From NCBI GenBank assembly GCA_017417055.1, contig JAFPZX010000174.1, forward strand, positions 62,001 to 126,000: DNA of 64,000 nucleotides, given 5' to 3'. The DNA is from Anaerolineaceae bacterium (GTDB taxonomy: Bacteria; Chloroflexota; Anaerolineae; Anaerolineales; Anaerolineaceae). Under the pieces are notes generated by a model. That model was not told the origin of the DNA. It did no database searches and saw only the letters and a program-made list of their open reading frames with translations. The translations under genes and the position numbers were made by a program. This document shows, piece by piece, positions 16,996 through 26,964 of this stretch (position 1 is the first letter of the stretch; each line of letters opens with the position of its first letter).

Positions 16996-17118
16996 ATCTT
17001 CCCTCCATTGAATAACATCTATTTCATTTTACCATAGTTGAGAACGCATCAGGAAAATTTTCATGTCCATTGTGGCGGAAATTTGGATGTAATAACTGAG
17101 AAAATAAAAATTCATCCT

Positions 17119-17156
17119 TTGAATCAGGAAGCTTTTTTTGAATTATAATGTTAGTC
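17119..17156 (+). promoter_or_regulatory. Promoter of the M28 peptidase operon, leaderless configuration
   Basis: TATAAT at 17144-17149 is followed by 7 nt and ATG at 17157. TTGAAT at 17119-17124 is a possible -35 with a long 19-nt spacer. The first ATG of the open frame (17148) overlaps the -10 and is unlikely to be used. Confidence 0.55.
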
Positions 17157-18356
17157 ATGGCTCAAAAAAAGGTTCAAAATTTTCGATGGCTGCCCTTGAT
17201 CATCGAGGGAATTGTTGTTATCGCATTAGCAGTGATATTTATTTTCAGCAACCATCTTCCAACTGCTGCACCGGACAAACAGGCTGTACCGGAAATCACG
17301 GAGGAACCTGTTTCATCTCCTGAACCGACGGAAGAGCCGTCTCCGGAACCAACAGCCGAACCGACACAAACGCCAACGATCACGCCAACGGAAACACCGG
17401 CAATGATTGACCCGATCGCATATTTTCTGCAGGACACCAATCAGGAACGATACGCCCAGTGGATCAAAGATCTTTCCGGTGATGCACCTGTCCTGATCAA
17501 CGGAGAGGAACACACGATCACGACCCGCTATTCTTATGCCATGTTCGGAAACCAGGAGAACGCAATGGCCGCACAATATCTGCTGGAAAAACTTGCACAG
17601 TGGGTCCCGCAGGAAATGATCACATATGAACCCTACGAATATCATGATGCTATGAGCGGCTACACATGGTATAACATCATCGTCACCTTTCCCGGTACTG
17701 TCTCACTGGATGAACAAATCCTTTATACGGCGCATTATGACAGCTGCGTTGCATTAACCGATGTCAACCCGCTTGAACTGGCACCGGGCGCCAATGACAA
17801 CGGAACCGGCGTCGCGGCTCTGCTTGAAGCCATGCCGACTTTCGCAAAAACTTCTTTTGAAAAGACAGTCAAAGTGATCTTTTTCAGCGGAGAAGAAAAC
17901 ATCATGCAGGGAAGCACAGCTTACGTAGCCGCACATGCAGATGACAACATCGTCGGCGTCATCAACATGGATATGTTCGGGAACGACCCGGAAGATGAAC
18001 GCTGTTTTGAAATCCATGTTGGAACGCTCCCGGAAAGCGATCCGCTCGGCCGAGCCTTTGAAGCAGCAATACATGATTACAACATCAACCTGACTTATGA
18101 CTACTTCAACTATGTTGCCTATGAACTGGGTGACCACACCCCCTTCTGGCAGCAGGGAATCCCCGCAATGACAGCCATGGAAAACTTCACTACGGACTCG
18201 ACCCCGGGAGGCTGCGGTCCCCGGCCTTATCCGAAAAACTGGCACGCTCCGACGGATTTTATCGTGGACGTTAATATTCCTTACGCCTTTGATATTGCAC
18301 GGGCAGGAACAATCACAGTTCTGCGTCTCGCGGGTGCACAGCCGTTCCCGGAATAA
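17157..18356 (+). CDS. M28-family zinc peptidase, membrane anchored
   Basis: 399 aa. An N-terminal transmembrane segment (WLPLIIEGIVVIALAVIFIF) is followed by a Pro/Glu/Thr linker and an M28 aminopeptidase domain. Metal ligands are visible in order: TAHYDSC (His), PGANDNGTGVAALLE (bridging Asp), FSGEENIMQGS (general-base Glu plus ligand Glu), NMDMFGND (Asp) and DHTPFWQQGIPAM (His). It should hydrolyse peptides, or be a glutaminyl-cyclase-like relative, on the outer face of the membrane. The start at 17157 is chosen from the -10 position. YfhO follows after 15 bp, then NhaC and TauE, in one apparent operon. Confidence 0.88.
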   Translation: MAQKKVQNFRWLPLIIEGIVVIALAVIFIFSNHLPTAAPDKQAVPEITEEPVSSPEPTEEPSPEPTAEPTQTPTITPTETPAMIDPIAYFLQDTNQERYAQWIKDLSGDAPVLINGEEHTITTRYSYAMFGNQENAMAAQYLLEKLAQWVPQEMITYEPYEYHDAMSGYTWYNIIVTFPGTVSLDEQILYTAHYDSCVALTDVNPLELAPGANDNGTGVAALLEAMPTFAKTSFEKTVKVIFFSGEENIMQGSTAYVAAHADDNIVGVINMDMFGNDPEDERCFEIHVGTLPESDPLGRAFEAAIHDYNINLTYDYFNYVAYELGDHTPFWQQGIPAMTAMENFTTDSTPGGCGPRPYPKNWHAPTDFIVDVNIPYAFDIARAGTITVLRLAGAQPFPE

Positions 18357-18371
18357 CCCCATCTATAACCG

Positions 18372-20921
18372 ATGAATAAAAACGCCCTGTCCGGAATGAA
18401 AAAAAACACGAAAAAACAAATTTATACGAATTTGCTTCCGGCATTTATTTTGCCGATGCTCATTTTTCTTCTGATCCTGTTTCGGAATCAAATCGTTCCT
18501 TTTGGAGAAACAACGCTCCTTTACAGTGACATGGACTCTCAATATATCGAGTTCATGGCTGAATACCGCCGTGTTTTACTGGGACAAGGCAGCTTTTTTT
18601 GGTCATGGCATGCGGGTCTGGGAATGAATTTTCTCGCGATTATCGCGTACTATCTGGCCAGTCCGTTCAATTTATTGCTGGCTTTATTTCCGGAAAATCA
18701 GCTTCCTCTGGCAGTGACCGTTATCACTACGCTCAAGCTGGGCTTTATCGGTGCTGCCTTTGCATACTATTTACAAAAACACTGCAAAACCCACGGTTTT
18801 CATGTCGTATTATGTGCGGTCTGTTACGCTCTATGCGCGTATTCCGTCGGTTACGCATTCAACATCATGTGGATGGACGCGATGATATGGCTGCCGCTGC
18901 TGTGCATGGGAATTGACAAGCTTCTTGAATCTGAAAAGACCGGATTGACGGGGCTGATCCTGGTTTTTGCACTTTCCTTTCTCAGCCAGTTTTATATGTC
19001 CTGGATGACCGGTGTTTTCTCAACCCTTTATCTGCTGGCAGAACTGTTCAATCGGAAATTATCTTTTCGTAAATGCCTGAAGAATATGGCGCGGTTTGGC
19101 ATCTGCGTCGGAATTGCAGCCGGACTTTCCGCTTTTCTGCTGCTGCCGACTTTTTTTGTACTCAAAAACAACATGGGATTGCTTGGACAAAGCATCCCGA
19201 CAGGAACAAATTTTTCTCTCTTTCATATACTCCCCAAGCTCTTTATCGGCAGTTTTGACGGCATCAAGGACAGCTTACCGCATATCTACTGCGGACTGCC
19301 GGCTTTGGTCGGAATGATCCTTTATTTTACAACTAAACAGGTCCCGGTTCATGAAAAAATCTCTTCCGGATTGATTACGGGAGTTTTGCTGCTCAGTTTC
19401 TGGCTGTCTCCGCTGAATTTCTTCTGGCATGTAATGGACCATCCCAGCTGGTTTCCGTTCCGATACGCGTTTCTTTTATGCTTTTGGATTCTTACACTTT
19501 CCTGTTCCGGTTTCGCAAGACCGGGTTCGCAGAAAACAAACGCAGCCGCCTGCCTGATTTGTGCCGTTTTTCTGCTGTGTTCTTTTTTCCTTAAAGAAAC
19601 AAGCGTTAAACCTTTTTTGATTTGGAACGGGATATTCACCGCCGCATATTTCATAGCATTCTGTTTTCTTAAGAAAAGATACATCGAAATCATTCTGCCG
19701 GTAATAACCATCGCGGAATTACTCCTCAACGGAAATATGATCATTTCCGGATACCGTCCCGGATATACCCGGCTTTCCGATTACCGTGCCTTTCATGTTC
19801 ACTATCAACAGTTGGTTGAACCCGTATTGCCGAAAGAGAATGACTTTTACCGGATGGAAAAAACTGCCTACAGAAACTATAATGACCCAATGGGTATCGG
19901 TTATCCGGGTATTTCCCATTTCAGCTCCACAGCGAACACCCGTCAGGCGCAGTATCTCAAGCGTCTCGGATTCAACTGCTACGCTACCTGGTGCAATTAT
20001 CAAGGAGCGACTGAAGCAACCGACGCCATGCTGCGCATCCGCTATGAATTCGGAGAAAAAGGTAAAAACAATTCCCTTCCGGCGGGAAATGAAACCTGGG
20101 AGCACACCGCACTGTTCCCGCTGTTTTATTTCGTCAATGAGGATTTTATCCGCTATGATTTCTTCAGCGACGAAGACATAATCAAGCGGCAGAATGATTT
20201 GCTCCTTCTTCTGGACGATGAAGACAGCACAGATTATTTTGGACCGATCCCGGTCAAAATCACACAAATGGAAAACCTCCGTCCGGATGGATCTGTTGAC
20301 TACAGACGGATCGATCCGGAAAAACCCGCATGGCTGGAAGTTGAGATCACCCCGTGGGATAATCAATCGAACTACCTGTATCTTCCCATGGCAAGTCTGA
20401 GTTATACAGTCACAATCAATGGCGCCGAAGTTATGAACGGACACCGGGATTACGCCCCGTTCCCAATCTGTCTGGATCCATATACATCCGGCGGTCCGGT
20501 CACAATCAGAATAGAAACGCTGAAGGACGCATTAGAAGGCGGTGTGCAAACCTTTACATTCGATTCAGATCGTTTGAACGCTCTCAGCCGGGAAATTACA
20601 TCATCCGCACCGGAATTGACGAAAACTTCCGAGACATCTTTCACGCTGAAAGCAGAACCTTCCTCCCGGGACCGGATCATTGTCTCATCCATCCCATTTG
20701 ATGCGGGTTGGGAGGTTACCTCAAATGGAGAGCGATTCCCATTGAAAGCGATCCATGACGGAGTTCTGGGCTTCATTCTTCCTGCGGGCTATGAGAACAT
20801 AGAAATAAGCTACCGGCCTTATGGCATGAAAGCCGGTCTGATTCTCAGCGGAACAGCATTGTTCCTCTGGCTGGCTTTGCTCGTTTTTGAACTGAAGAAT
20901 AAAAGAAAATTCCCATTATGA
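18372..20921 (+). CDS. YfhO-family membrane protein (GT-C-like)
   Basis: 849 aa. About a dozen transmembrane helices (LLPAFILPMLIFLLILF, VLCAVCYALCAYSVGYAFN) are followed by an outside C-terminal region and a final helix. SDMDSQYIEFMAEYRR (about 52-67) and FFWSWHAGLGMNF (about 77-89) are the YfhO signature, with the DxDxQY acidic pair on the first outside loop. Bacillus YfhO glycosylates lipoteichoic acid; here it probably modifies a surface polymer or protein with lipid-linked sugar. It overlaps the downstream NhaC gene by 4 bp (ATGA). Confidence 0.88.
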   Translation: MNKNALSGMKKNTKKQIYTNLLPAFILPMLIFLLILFRNQIVPFGETTLLYSDMDSQYIEFMAEYRRVLLGQGSFFWSWHAGLGMNFLAIIAYYLASPFNLLLALFPENQLPLAVTVITTLKLGFIGAAFAYYLQKHCKTHGFHVVLCAVCYALCAYSVGYAFNIMWMDAMIWLPLLCMGIDKLLESEKTGLTGLILVFALSFLSQFYMSWMTGVFSTLYLLAELFNRKLSFRKCLKNMARFGICVGIAAGLSAFLLLPTFFVLKNNMGLLGQSIPTGTNFSLFHILPKLFIGSFDGIKDSLPHIYCGLPALVGMILYFTTKQVPVHEKISSGLITGVLLLSFWLSPLNFFWHVMDHPSWFPFRYAFLLCFWILTLSCSGFARPGSQKTNAAACLICAVFLLCSFFLKETSVKPFLIWNGIFTAAYFIAFCFLKKRYIEIILPVITIAELLLNGNMIISGYRPGYTRLSDYRAFHVHYQQLVEPVLPKENDFYRMEKTAYRNYNDPMGIGYPGISHFSSTANTRQAQYLKRLGFNCYATWCNYQGATEATDAMLRIRYEFGEKGKNNSLPAGNETWEHTALFPLFYFVNEDFIRYDFFSDEDIIKRQNDLLLLLDDEDSTDYFGPIPVKITQMENLRPDGSVDYRRIDPEKPAWLEVEITPWDNQSNYLYLPMASLSYTVTINGAEVMNGHRDYAPFPICLDPYTSGGPVTIRIETLKDALEGGVQTFTFDSDRLNALSREITSSAPELTKTSETSFTLKAEPSSRDRIIVSSIPFDAGWEVTSNGERFPLKAIHDGVLGFILPAGYENIEISYRPYGMKAGLILSGTALFLWLALLVFELKNKRKFPL

Positions 20922-22213
20922 TATTAGCTGTCTGTATCATCCTTCTGATTCTTTCCCTCACTGGATGCATGATCCTGAAAATAGACCTCATCTATGGCAT
21001 GTTGGCGGGAATGTTTGTGTTCATCGCCGCAGCGTTATGCTCCGGATTCCGGTTCAGACAGGTTATCCGGATGATGTGGAATGGCATCCGGGAATCCTTT
21101 ATCGTCGTCGGGGTGCTCCTCATCATCGGCGCAATGACCGGCATCTGGAGAGGCTGCGGAACGATTCAGCAGCTTGTGATTTACGGAACAAAACTGATCC
21201 ATCCCGCATTGTTCATCCTTTTCGCGTTTCTGCTGCCGGCAGCAGTCTCTTATCTGATTGGGACCAGCTTCGGCACATCCGCCTCTATCGGTGTGGTAAT
21301 GATAACCCTGTGCAAAATGAGCGGAGCGGATCCGGTGATCACAGCAGGTGCGGTTATGTCCGGGATCTTCTTTGGGGACCGTGCTTCTCCTGCTTCTTCC
21401 TGTGCCCATCTGAATGCACACCTCACCGAGACCGAAATTTACGCGAATGTCAAAGCAATGCTGAAAGACTGTATTCCCGCCCTGCTGATTACCATCGGAC
21501 TCTACACTGCATTGTCGTTCCTGAACCCGGTCCGGACTGTCGACACACATATACTTGCGGGTCTGGAAAGCGAATATCACCTTTCCCCATTGCTCCTCCT
21601 GCCTGCAATGATCATACTCATTTCACCACTCATCAAAATCAACATCAGATATGCCATGGGAATCAGCATCCTGTGCGCATCCATTCTCGCGGTCTTTCTG
21701 CAGGGAATGTCTTTCAACGAACTGATACATACGCTGATTTTGGGATATGAAGCAAAAGGAGAACTCGGTCCGCTGCTGAGCGGAGGCGGATTAATTTCAA
21801 TGCTTCACAGCTGCGGCATGATCATCATCTCGGCAACATATTCGGGAATCTTCAACGGAACAAATATGCTCTCTTCGGCTGAAAAGCTGCTGGAGAAACT
21901 GTCTGCCCGGCTTTCCCCGTTCCGCCTCACCGCGCTGACCTCTCTTCCGCTGATCATGTTCAGCTGCAATCAGACACTTGCCCTGATGCTGCACGCTCCG
22001 CTGATCAAACCGCTGTATCAAAAGAAAGGCATCGCGAAAAAAAAGATGATGCTGGACCTCTCCAACACCACCGTGTTATTTTCCGCTTTGGTTCCCTGGT
22101 GTCTGGCCTGTTCCATGCCGCTTGACATGCTGAATGCCTCGCCCGCCTGTCTGCTGTATGCATTTTTCCTGTATCTTCCGGCAATTGTGGCCCTTTTCCG
22201 TGATATGAAATAA
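20918..22213 (+). CDS. NhaC-family Na+/H+ antiporter
   Basis: 431 aa, about 11-12 transmembrane segments. SYLIGTSFGTSASIGVVMITL, GAVMSGIFFGDRASPASSCAHL and LLSGGGLISMLHSCGMIIIS are diagnostic NhaC sequences. The family exchanges sodium or other cations, and in some cases organic acids, for protons. The start overlaps the YfhO stop (ATGA), which fixes the initiation codon. It is 9 bp upstream of the TauE/SafE gene. Confidence 0.88.
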   Translation: MILAVCIILLILSLTGCMILKIDLIYGMLAGMFVFIAAALCSGFRFRQVIRMMWNGIRESFIVVGVLLIIGAMTGIWRGCGTIQQLVIYGTKLIHPALFILFAFLLPAAVSYLIGTSFGTSASIGVVMITLCKMSGADPVITAGAVMSGIFFGDRASPASSCAHLNAHLTETEIYANVKAMLKDCIPALLITIGLYTALSFLNPVRTVDTHILAGLESEYHLSPLLLLPAMIILISPLIKINIRYAMGISILCASILAVFLQGMSFNELIHTLILGYEAKGELGPLLSGGGLISMLHSCGMIIISATYSGIFNGTNMLSSAEKLLEKLSARLSPFRLTALTSLPLIMFSCNQTLALMLHAPLIKPLYQKKGIAKKKMMLDLSNTTVLFSALVPWCLACSMPLDMLNASPACLLYAFFLYLPAIVALFRDMK

Positions 22214-22222
22214 AATAATGAT

Positions 22223-23011
22223 ATGTCTATCACACTTCCTTTTTCAATGAATATATGGCAGCTCGCCGGTCTTTGCGGCGTAGCCTTTGCAGCAGGTTTT
22301 ATTGACTCAATCGCCGGCGGCGGCGGACTGATCCAGCTTCCCGGTATCATGGCCTGCCTGCCGAATGTACCCGTTGTCACGCTGCTTGCGGTCAACAAAA
22401 CATCCTCCATGTTCGGGACCATGACATCCATGTTCGAATATACACGCAAGGGACTTGTCAATGCAAAGCGCATGTGGAAAAGCGCCCTGATCGCGTTCTT
22501 TACATCCGCTTTGGGTGCATTCACAGCCAAACGCGTCCCGAATGAATTACTGAAGCCGCTCATTATCGTCCTGCTGGCGTTCCTGATCCTGTTCACCCTG
22601 CTGAAGAAAGACTTTGGGGAAACCGAACACAAATCCCGTTTTACAACAGCGCAGCAGTCACTTTTAGGGCTCCTGTTAGGGCTTGTCATCGGCTTTTATG
22701 ATGGGTTTTTCGGCCCGGGAACCGGCAATTTCCTGATTATGGGATTGATTTTTATTTATGGTGAAAACTTCCTGCATGCTTCCGCGGACGCCAAAACGGT
22801 AAATGGTATGACGAACCTTTCTGCTTTTTTGATGTACACGCTTATGGGCGTCGGAAACCTCATGTTGGGAATAACGCTGGGTCTATTTAACATGGCCGGA
22901 GCGCACCTGGGCGTCAAACTGGCGGTATTGAAGGGCAGCAAATTCATACGTGTTCTTTTCATCGTCATGAGCTGCGGACTGCTCATCAAACAAATTATCG
23001 ACCTTCTTTAG
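22223..23011 (+). CDS. TauE/SafE-family (sulfite exporter-like) permease
   Basis: 262 aa, eight predicted helices. GFIDSIAGGGGLIQLPGIM (about 25-43) and GFYDGFFGPGTGNFLIMGLI (about 151-170) are the two repeat signatures of the family. Members export sulfite, sulfoacetate or related anions; the substrate here is unknown. It is the last gene of the M28-YfhO-NhaC-TauE run. The next feature is a sigma-54-like promoter 24 bp downstream. Confidence 0.9.
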   Translation: MSITLPFSMNIWQLAGLCGVAFAAGFIDSIAGGGGLIQLPGIMACLPNVPVVTLLAVNKTSSMFGTMTSMFEYTRKGLVNAKRMWKSALIAFFTSALGAFTAKRVPNELLKPLIIVLLAFLILFTLLKKDFGETEHKSRFTTAQQSLLGLLLGLVIGFYDGFFGPGTGNFLIMGLIFIYGENFLHASADAKTVNGMTNLSAFLMYTLMGVGNLMLGITLGLFNMAGAHLGVKLAVLKGSKFIRVLFIVMSCGLLIKQIIDLL

Positions 23012-23034
23012 CATAGTTAAAATACAAATACTAT

Positions 23035-23050
23035 TGGCATATTTCTTGCA
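23035..23050 (+). promoter_or_regulatory. Sigma-54-type -24/-12 promoter for the small secreted peptide
   Basis: TGGCATATTTCTTGCA: TGGCA (23035-23039), 6 nt, TTGCA (23046-23050). The -24 GG and -12 GC are at exactly the canonical separation. A transcript would start near 23061, at the first base of a 12-bp perfect stem. Confidence 0.6.
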
Positions 23051-23060
23051 ATAATTCTTT

Positions 23061-23152
23061 TTGTTGGATAATTGTATTTCAGCCCGGAGAAGCTGACTTG
23101 CCAAAAAGATTATCCAACAAGAGAGATTCCCCGGCTTTCGGGGAAAGTAAGG
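23061..23152 (+). promoter_or_regulatory. Structured 5' leader of the small secreted peptide
   Basis: TTGTTGGATAAT (23061-23072) pairs perfectly with ATTATCCAACAA (23109-23120), enclosing a second stem TCAGC/GCTGA. A separate hairpin TTCCCCG/CGGGGAA (about 23127-23145) follows just before AAGGAG. This could be a stability element or a riboregulator; it matches no riboswitch consensus that I know. Confidence 0.5.
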
Positions 23153-23162
23153 AGAAAACGGA

Positions 23163-23291
23163 ATGAAAAAAAGTGTCGTTTTAACAGCACTGCTGTGTCT
23201 GTTGATTATTTTTCAGGGGTGGTCCGCACCGTCAGCGGTTGATGGAACAGACAAGAAACATCATCACACTGAACAGAATCCTCTGAACTAA
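23163..23291 (+). CDS. Small secreted peptide (42 aa), unknown function
   Basis: AAGGAG lies 9 nt before the ATG. The peptide starts MKKSVVLTALLCLLIIFQGW, a classical signal peptide with a probable cleavage site after WSA or SA-PSA. That leaves roughly 20 residues, AVDGTDKKHHHTEQNPLN, including three consecutive histidines that could bind metal. It has its own sigma-54-like promoter, a structured leader and a strong terminator 30 bp downstream, so it is a complete single-gene unit. I recognise no family. A signalling peptide, a metal-binding peptide or a short leader with no function of its own are all possible. Confidence 0.6.
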   Translation: MKKSVVLTALLCLLIIFQGWSAPSAVDGTDKKHHHTEQNPLN

Positions 23292-23319
23292 GCTTTCTCT
23301 CCAATTGATTACCTTATGA

Positions 23320-23347
23320 AAACCCGGGCATTGTGCCCGGGTTTTTC
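23320..23347 (+). terminator. Terminator of the small secreted peptide gene
   Basis: Stem AACCCGGGCA / TGCCCGGGTT, loop TTG, then TTTTT. Confidence 0.85.
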
Positions 23348-23458
23348 ATATATTTTTTAGTGTTACTGTTCCCATGTGCGGAACTGAGCAACGGAATACA
23401 GCCTTCTCATGTGCGTCATAGCAATATTGACAAAAGCGTGAATAATAACCTTGAACAG

Positions 23459-23543
23459 ATTCAGTACTGAATCAAAACGACCTGTTCTGTTGACTCAATT
23501 TTGCGTCATCAAAAACAGGTCACTCTGACTCATTCTGAATAGT
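23459..23543 (+). repeat. Family C palindromic repeat, copy 2
   Basis: Runs from TTCAGTACTGAATC through GACCTGTTCTGTTGACTCAA and AAAAACAGGTCACTCTGACT to CATTCTGAATAG. It lies between the peptide terminator and the nrdJ stop, in a gap between convergent genes. Confidence 0.75.
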
Positions 23544-23580
23544 TTAATTACTATATCTTTAATCCTTCACGTGAGGGATA

Positions 23581-26193
23581 TCAGCACTCCGAATACCCAC
23601 AGGAATAGCATTTTCTGCAGCCTTCCTCATTGATCACCGTCGCCTGACCACATTCCGGACAGATGTCGCCGATTTTCAGCATAGGGGAAGTCGCCGGTTC
23701 AAATGGCTTTTTTTCCGGTTCATTTTCCGGCTGCGGATGTGTATGTCCCGACCGCAGTTCATCCAGCAGAGCCTGCTCTTCCAGGCGCTCCTCACGTTCA
23801 CTCAAGTATTCCTGAAAAGTGTGAGCCAATCCATCCGGCAGGGAAAGAACCCGCTTGGCACCAAAACCAAGGGAGCGGCTGCCACCAATACCACGCAGCT
23901 GGGCAGCTACTTCTTCCAGACGTGCTTTCGGCTCAATCGGAGAAGCCAGCCGCAGCACATAGGAAACCAGACGGCCGATAGCTTCGGAAACGGCAGAGAT
24001 TTCAGTTCCGGCCTTAGCGGTATTGATAAAGATTTCGAAAGGCTGGTTCCCGCCATTTTCGTTGATCGTAATGAACGCTTTCCCTACCGGTGTATCAGAA
24101 CGATAGGTAAAACCGTGCAGAGAATGTGGACGAGCCTTTTTCTTATCATGCCAGAGCGGCATTTGAGCCTGTTCCGGTTCAGCGACCTTTACTTCTGCCG
24201 GAAGCACTTCCGCGCCTTCCTGCTTGCTTTCCATGGTGGATTTCGTTTCAAGAACCACCTTATCACGTGACCCTGTCACATAAACGGTTGTCCCTTTGCA
24301 GCCAAGTTTCCAGGACTGCATATAAACCTTCGCCACATCATCCACCGTTGCCCCGGCCGGAAGGTTGACCGTTTTGGAAAGGCTGTTGTCCACAAAAGCC
24401 TGCAGAGCAGCCTGCATCCTAACGTGCTCTTCCGGTGTAATATCGGAAGACACAACAAAGGTATTGCGGATGGATTCTGGCAGATCTTTGATGTTCTGGC
24501 AGGTGCCTTCATTCATGACCTGCTCAACGATTTCCTGACGTTTTTTCTCATCCATACCGCTTGCCTTCAAAGCCTTGTCAAACAGCGGGCTGGCATACGG
24601 AAGCAGAACGTCTTTGCCGTTGTCATTCATATGACGGATATAAGCCAGGGCAAAAGCCGGTTCACAGCCATACCCTTCACATCCGGTAACAGTCGCGATG
24701 GTCCCGGTCGGTGCGATGGTTGTTTGCGCGGCATTACGGATCCCGTGAGCCTTAATTCCTTTAGTGACCTCATCCCAATGGATTTCCGGACGGCCAAAAT
24801 TCCGGGTATACGGCTTGAGCGGAAGCGGATGCGACCAGCGGAAATTTTCGGCATCATAAATAGAGCCTTTGATTGCGGGGAAAGAACCGCGCGCCTGTGC
24901 CAGTTCAACACTTTGTTTCATGGCATGATAACGGACAAATTCCATTACCTGACCGGCAAATTCCTGTCCTTCGTCGGAGCCATAACGAATACCACAATTG
25001 AACATCAAATCGCCAAGGCCCATGATCCCCAGACCGATACGGCGTGCACGCAGGGCTGCTTCCCGCAGCTGCGGGACTCCCGGAACATAACCGTTTGCAT
25101 CAATCACATTGTCGAGAAAGCGTACTGCGGTTCTGGTTGTCTGCTCAAGTTTCGCCCAGTCGACCTTGCCGTCTTCTGTGGCGTGCTGTGCCAGATTGAT
25201 GGAGCCAAGACAGCAGTTTTCATATGGACCCAGCCACTGTTCACCACAGGGATTGGTAGATTCCAGGCGATACAGATGCGGAACCGGGTTATAGCGGTTT
25301 GCCTGATCGATAAAAAGAACGCCCGGCTCGCCATTATGGTGTGCCTGTTCAACGATCTTATTGAACAAATCCCGTGCTTTGATGGTCTTGTAGACTTTAA
25401 TGCGGATCCCCGCTTCACGAGCCTGGTCCACATCGCCGTCAAAATCTTTGCTGAGAGGGTCATCCAGATCCGGATAAACCAGATCCCAATCCGCGTCTGC
25501 CTCAACAGCCTGCATGAATTTATCGGTGATCCCTACTGAAAGGTTGAAATTGGTAATTGCTGTTTCACTGGTCTTGCAGGTAATAAAAGCCTCAATATCC
25601 GGATGGTCCACACGCAGCACAGCCATATTGGCCCCGCGTCTTGACCCGCCCTGTGCAACTTCACCAAAGGCATGGTCATAAACCCGCAGGAAACCGATTG
25701 GACCGGTTGCCTGACCCGCACTGGAACGGACGATAGACCCTTCCGGACGCAGCCGGGAAAAGGAAAAACCATTCCCGCCGCCGGTCTGCTGGATCAATGC
25801 GGCATTGCGTAAAGTCTGGAAAATACCCGATTCCTTTTTCCCCATATCATCGCTGATCGGGAGCACAAAACAGGCTGCCAATTGGCCCAAAGGGGTACCG
25901 GCGCCGGTAAAAGTCGGGGAATTCGGGAAAAATTGCCGGTTCGCCAGCATCTTGTAATAGCGAACCGCGGTCTGCATAACGTCTCCGCCGTAGGACTCTT
26001 CAGCGCGGGCGACATGATATGCCACACGCCAAAAAGTTCCGTCAACTGTTTCCGCCGGTGTTCCATCCACATTCCGCCGAACATAACGTTTTTCGAAAAC
26101 CTTGCGGGCATTCTCGCTCATTTCAATGGATGGTAAACCTTCCGGCAGCGCAGGAAATTCCAGCGTGCCGTCATTATGCAGCCTTGTATCCAT
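23581..26193 (-). CDS. nrdJ: Adenosylcobalamin-dependent (class II) ribonucleotide reductase
   Basis: 870 aa. It reduces ribonucleotides to deoxyribonucleotides without oxygen, using a B12-derived thiyl radical. Visible landmarks are [11 protein letters not shown] (redox Cys of the pair), [29 protein letters not shown] (Asn-Cys-Glu active-site triad) and [19 protein letters not shown] (phosphate loop). The C terminus has a zinc ribbon (CPECG, CRKC) ending in CGYSEC, the swinging cysteine pair. A region from about 680 matches the TSCPD domain ([24 protein letters not shown]). It lies 192 bp downstream of nrdR on the same strand, with paired NrdR boxes before nrdR, so NrdR control is likely. 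Confidence 0.95.
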   Translation of the reverse strand: MDTRLHNDGTLEFPALPEGLPSIEMSENARKVFEKRYVRRNVDGTPAETVDGTFWRVAYHVARAEESYGGDVMQTAVRYYKMLANRQFFPNSPTFTGAGTPLGQLAACFVLPISDDMGKKESGIFQTLRNAALIQQTGGGNGFSFSRLRPEGSIVRSSAGQATGPIGFLRVYDHAFGEVAQGGSRRGANMAVLRVDHPDIEAFITCKTSETAITNFNLSVGITDKFMQAVEADADWDLVYPDLDDPLSKDFDGDVDQAREAGIRIKVYKTIKARDLFNKIVEQAHHNGEPGVLFIDQANRYNPVPHLYRLESTNPCGEQWLGPYENCCLGSINLAQHATEDGKVDWAKLEQTTRTAVRFLDNVIDANGYVPGVPQLREAALRARRIGLGIMGLGDLMFNCGIRYGSDEGQEFAGQVMEFVRYHAMKQSVELAQARGSFPAIKGSIYDAENFRWSHPLPLKPYTRNFGRPEIHWDEVTKGIKAHGIRNAAQTTIAPTGTIATVTGCEGYGCEPAFALAYIRHMNDNGKDVLLPYASPLFDKALKASGMDEKKRQEIVEQVMNEGTCQNIKDLPESIRNTFVVSSDITPEEHVRMQAALQAFVDNSLSKTVNLPAGATVDDVAKVYMQSWKLGCKGTTVYVTGSRDKVVLETKSTMESKQEGAEVLPAEVKVAEPEQAQMPLWHDKKKARPHSLHGFTYRSDTPVGKAFITINENGGNQPFEIFINTAKAGTEISAVSEAIGRLVSYVLRLASPIEPKARLEEVAAQLRGIGGSRSLGFGAKRVLSLPDGLAHTFQEYLSEREERLEEQALLDELRSGHTHPQPENEPEKKPFEPATSPMLKIGDICPECGQATVINEEGCRKCYSCGYSEC

Positions 26194-26278
26194 AACTCTC
26201 TCCTCACTGATTCACCAAACCCGGGAGGTATTGTCATCCCTCAAACCAAATCTGATGAATTATGTTTTTTATTTTTTA

Positions 26279-26356
26279 CGAGGACTGTTCCTTTATGGGA
26301 CTGTCCCAATGGTATTTCCAATTAGCAGGGGACTGTCCTTTTATGGGACTATCCCG
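26279..26356 (+). repeat. Two tandem family D repeats between nrdJ and nrdR
   Basis: Copy 1 (26280-26308) AGGACTGTTCC, CTTTAT, GGGACTGTCCC; copy 2 (26328-26355) GGGGACTGTCC, TTTTAT, GGGACTATCCC. Each half is itself a palindrome. They lie in the nrdR-nrdJ intergenic region and would appear in a read-through transcript. Confidence 0.75.
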
Positions 26357-26384
26357 ATATATTCCATCTGCTGATCGATGCACT

Positions 26385-26837
26385 TCAAACTTCATCAAGC
26401 AGTTTGTCGATCTCACTGCGCAGCACATGCAGGTCATCCATGCGCAAATAAACGATCGCGTAACGAAGGTAAGCGATAAGGTCAAGATTCTTCAACCCTT
26501 CGATAACCAGATCACCGATCATCCGGGAAGGAACTTCATATTTTCCTTCCATTTGAAGACGTTTTTCAATGCTGTCAACTAATTCGCTGATCTTTTCCGC
26601 AGGCACCGGACGCTTTGCACAGGCAATACGGATCCCATGGGCAAGTTTTTCTGAATCAAAAACTTCCCGTTTTCCATCAGACTTTACAACCATGGGAGTT
26701 CCCAGAAAAGGACGTTCAAAGGTGTTGAAGCGTTTTTTGCAGACCGGGCAGTACCGTCTTCGCTGAAGTTTTCCATCTTCCGGTTTTCCGGTAAAAACCA
26801 CATTTGTTTTTGGATTTCCGCAAAATGGACAGTTCAT
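26385..26837 (-). CDS. nrdR: Transcriptional repressor NrdR
   Basis: 150 aa, typical length. An N-terminal zinc ribbon (MNCPFCGN with CPVCKKRF) precedes an ATP-cone (GTPMVVKSDGKREVFDSEKLAHGIRIACAKRPV) and a short C-terminal helix region (YLRYAIVYLRMDDLHVL). NrdR senses dATP/ATP through the cone and represses ribonucleotide reductase operons through pairs of NrdR boxes. Two boxes lie about 90-120 bp upstream. nrdJ follows on the same strand. Confidence 0.95.
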   Translation of the reverse strand: MNCPFCGNPKTNVVFTGKPEDGKLQRRRYCPVCKKRFNTFERPFLGTPMVVKSDGKREVFDSEKLAHGIRIACAKRPVPAEKISELVDSIEKRLQMEGKYEVPSRMIGDLVIEGLKNLDLIAYLRYAIVYLRMDDLHVLRSEIDKLLDEV

Positions 26838-26920
26838 AACACCTCATATCTGGTAGCTTCAGCAATAAAAAATCCCCATCCGGGGTAACAAGTATTATTT
26901 ACTTAATCACTTTACGAATA

Positions 26921-26964
26921 ACTATATTTAGTGTTTGTTATTCGTTGTCTTTAGTAAATGTAGC
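26921..26964. promoter_or_regulatory. nrdR: Pair of NrdR boxes upstream of nrdR
   Basis: Box 1 around ACTATATTTAGTGT (26921-26934) matches the NrdR consensus ACACTATATWTAGTGT read on either strand. Box 2, TTAGTAAATGTAGC (26951-26964), is weaker. Their centres are about 31 bp apart, three helical turns, which is the spacing known for NrdR boxes. Confidence 0.6.

Noticed and set aside
23061-23152. Cyclic-di-GMP or T-box riboswitch ahead of the small peptide
   Set aside because: Conserved core bases of these classes are missing.
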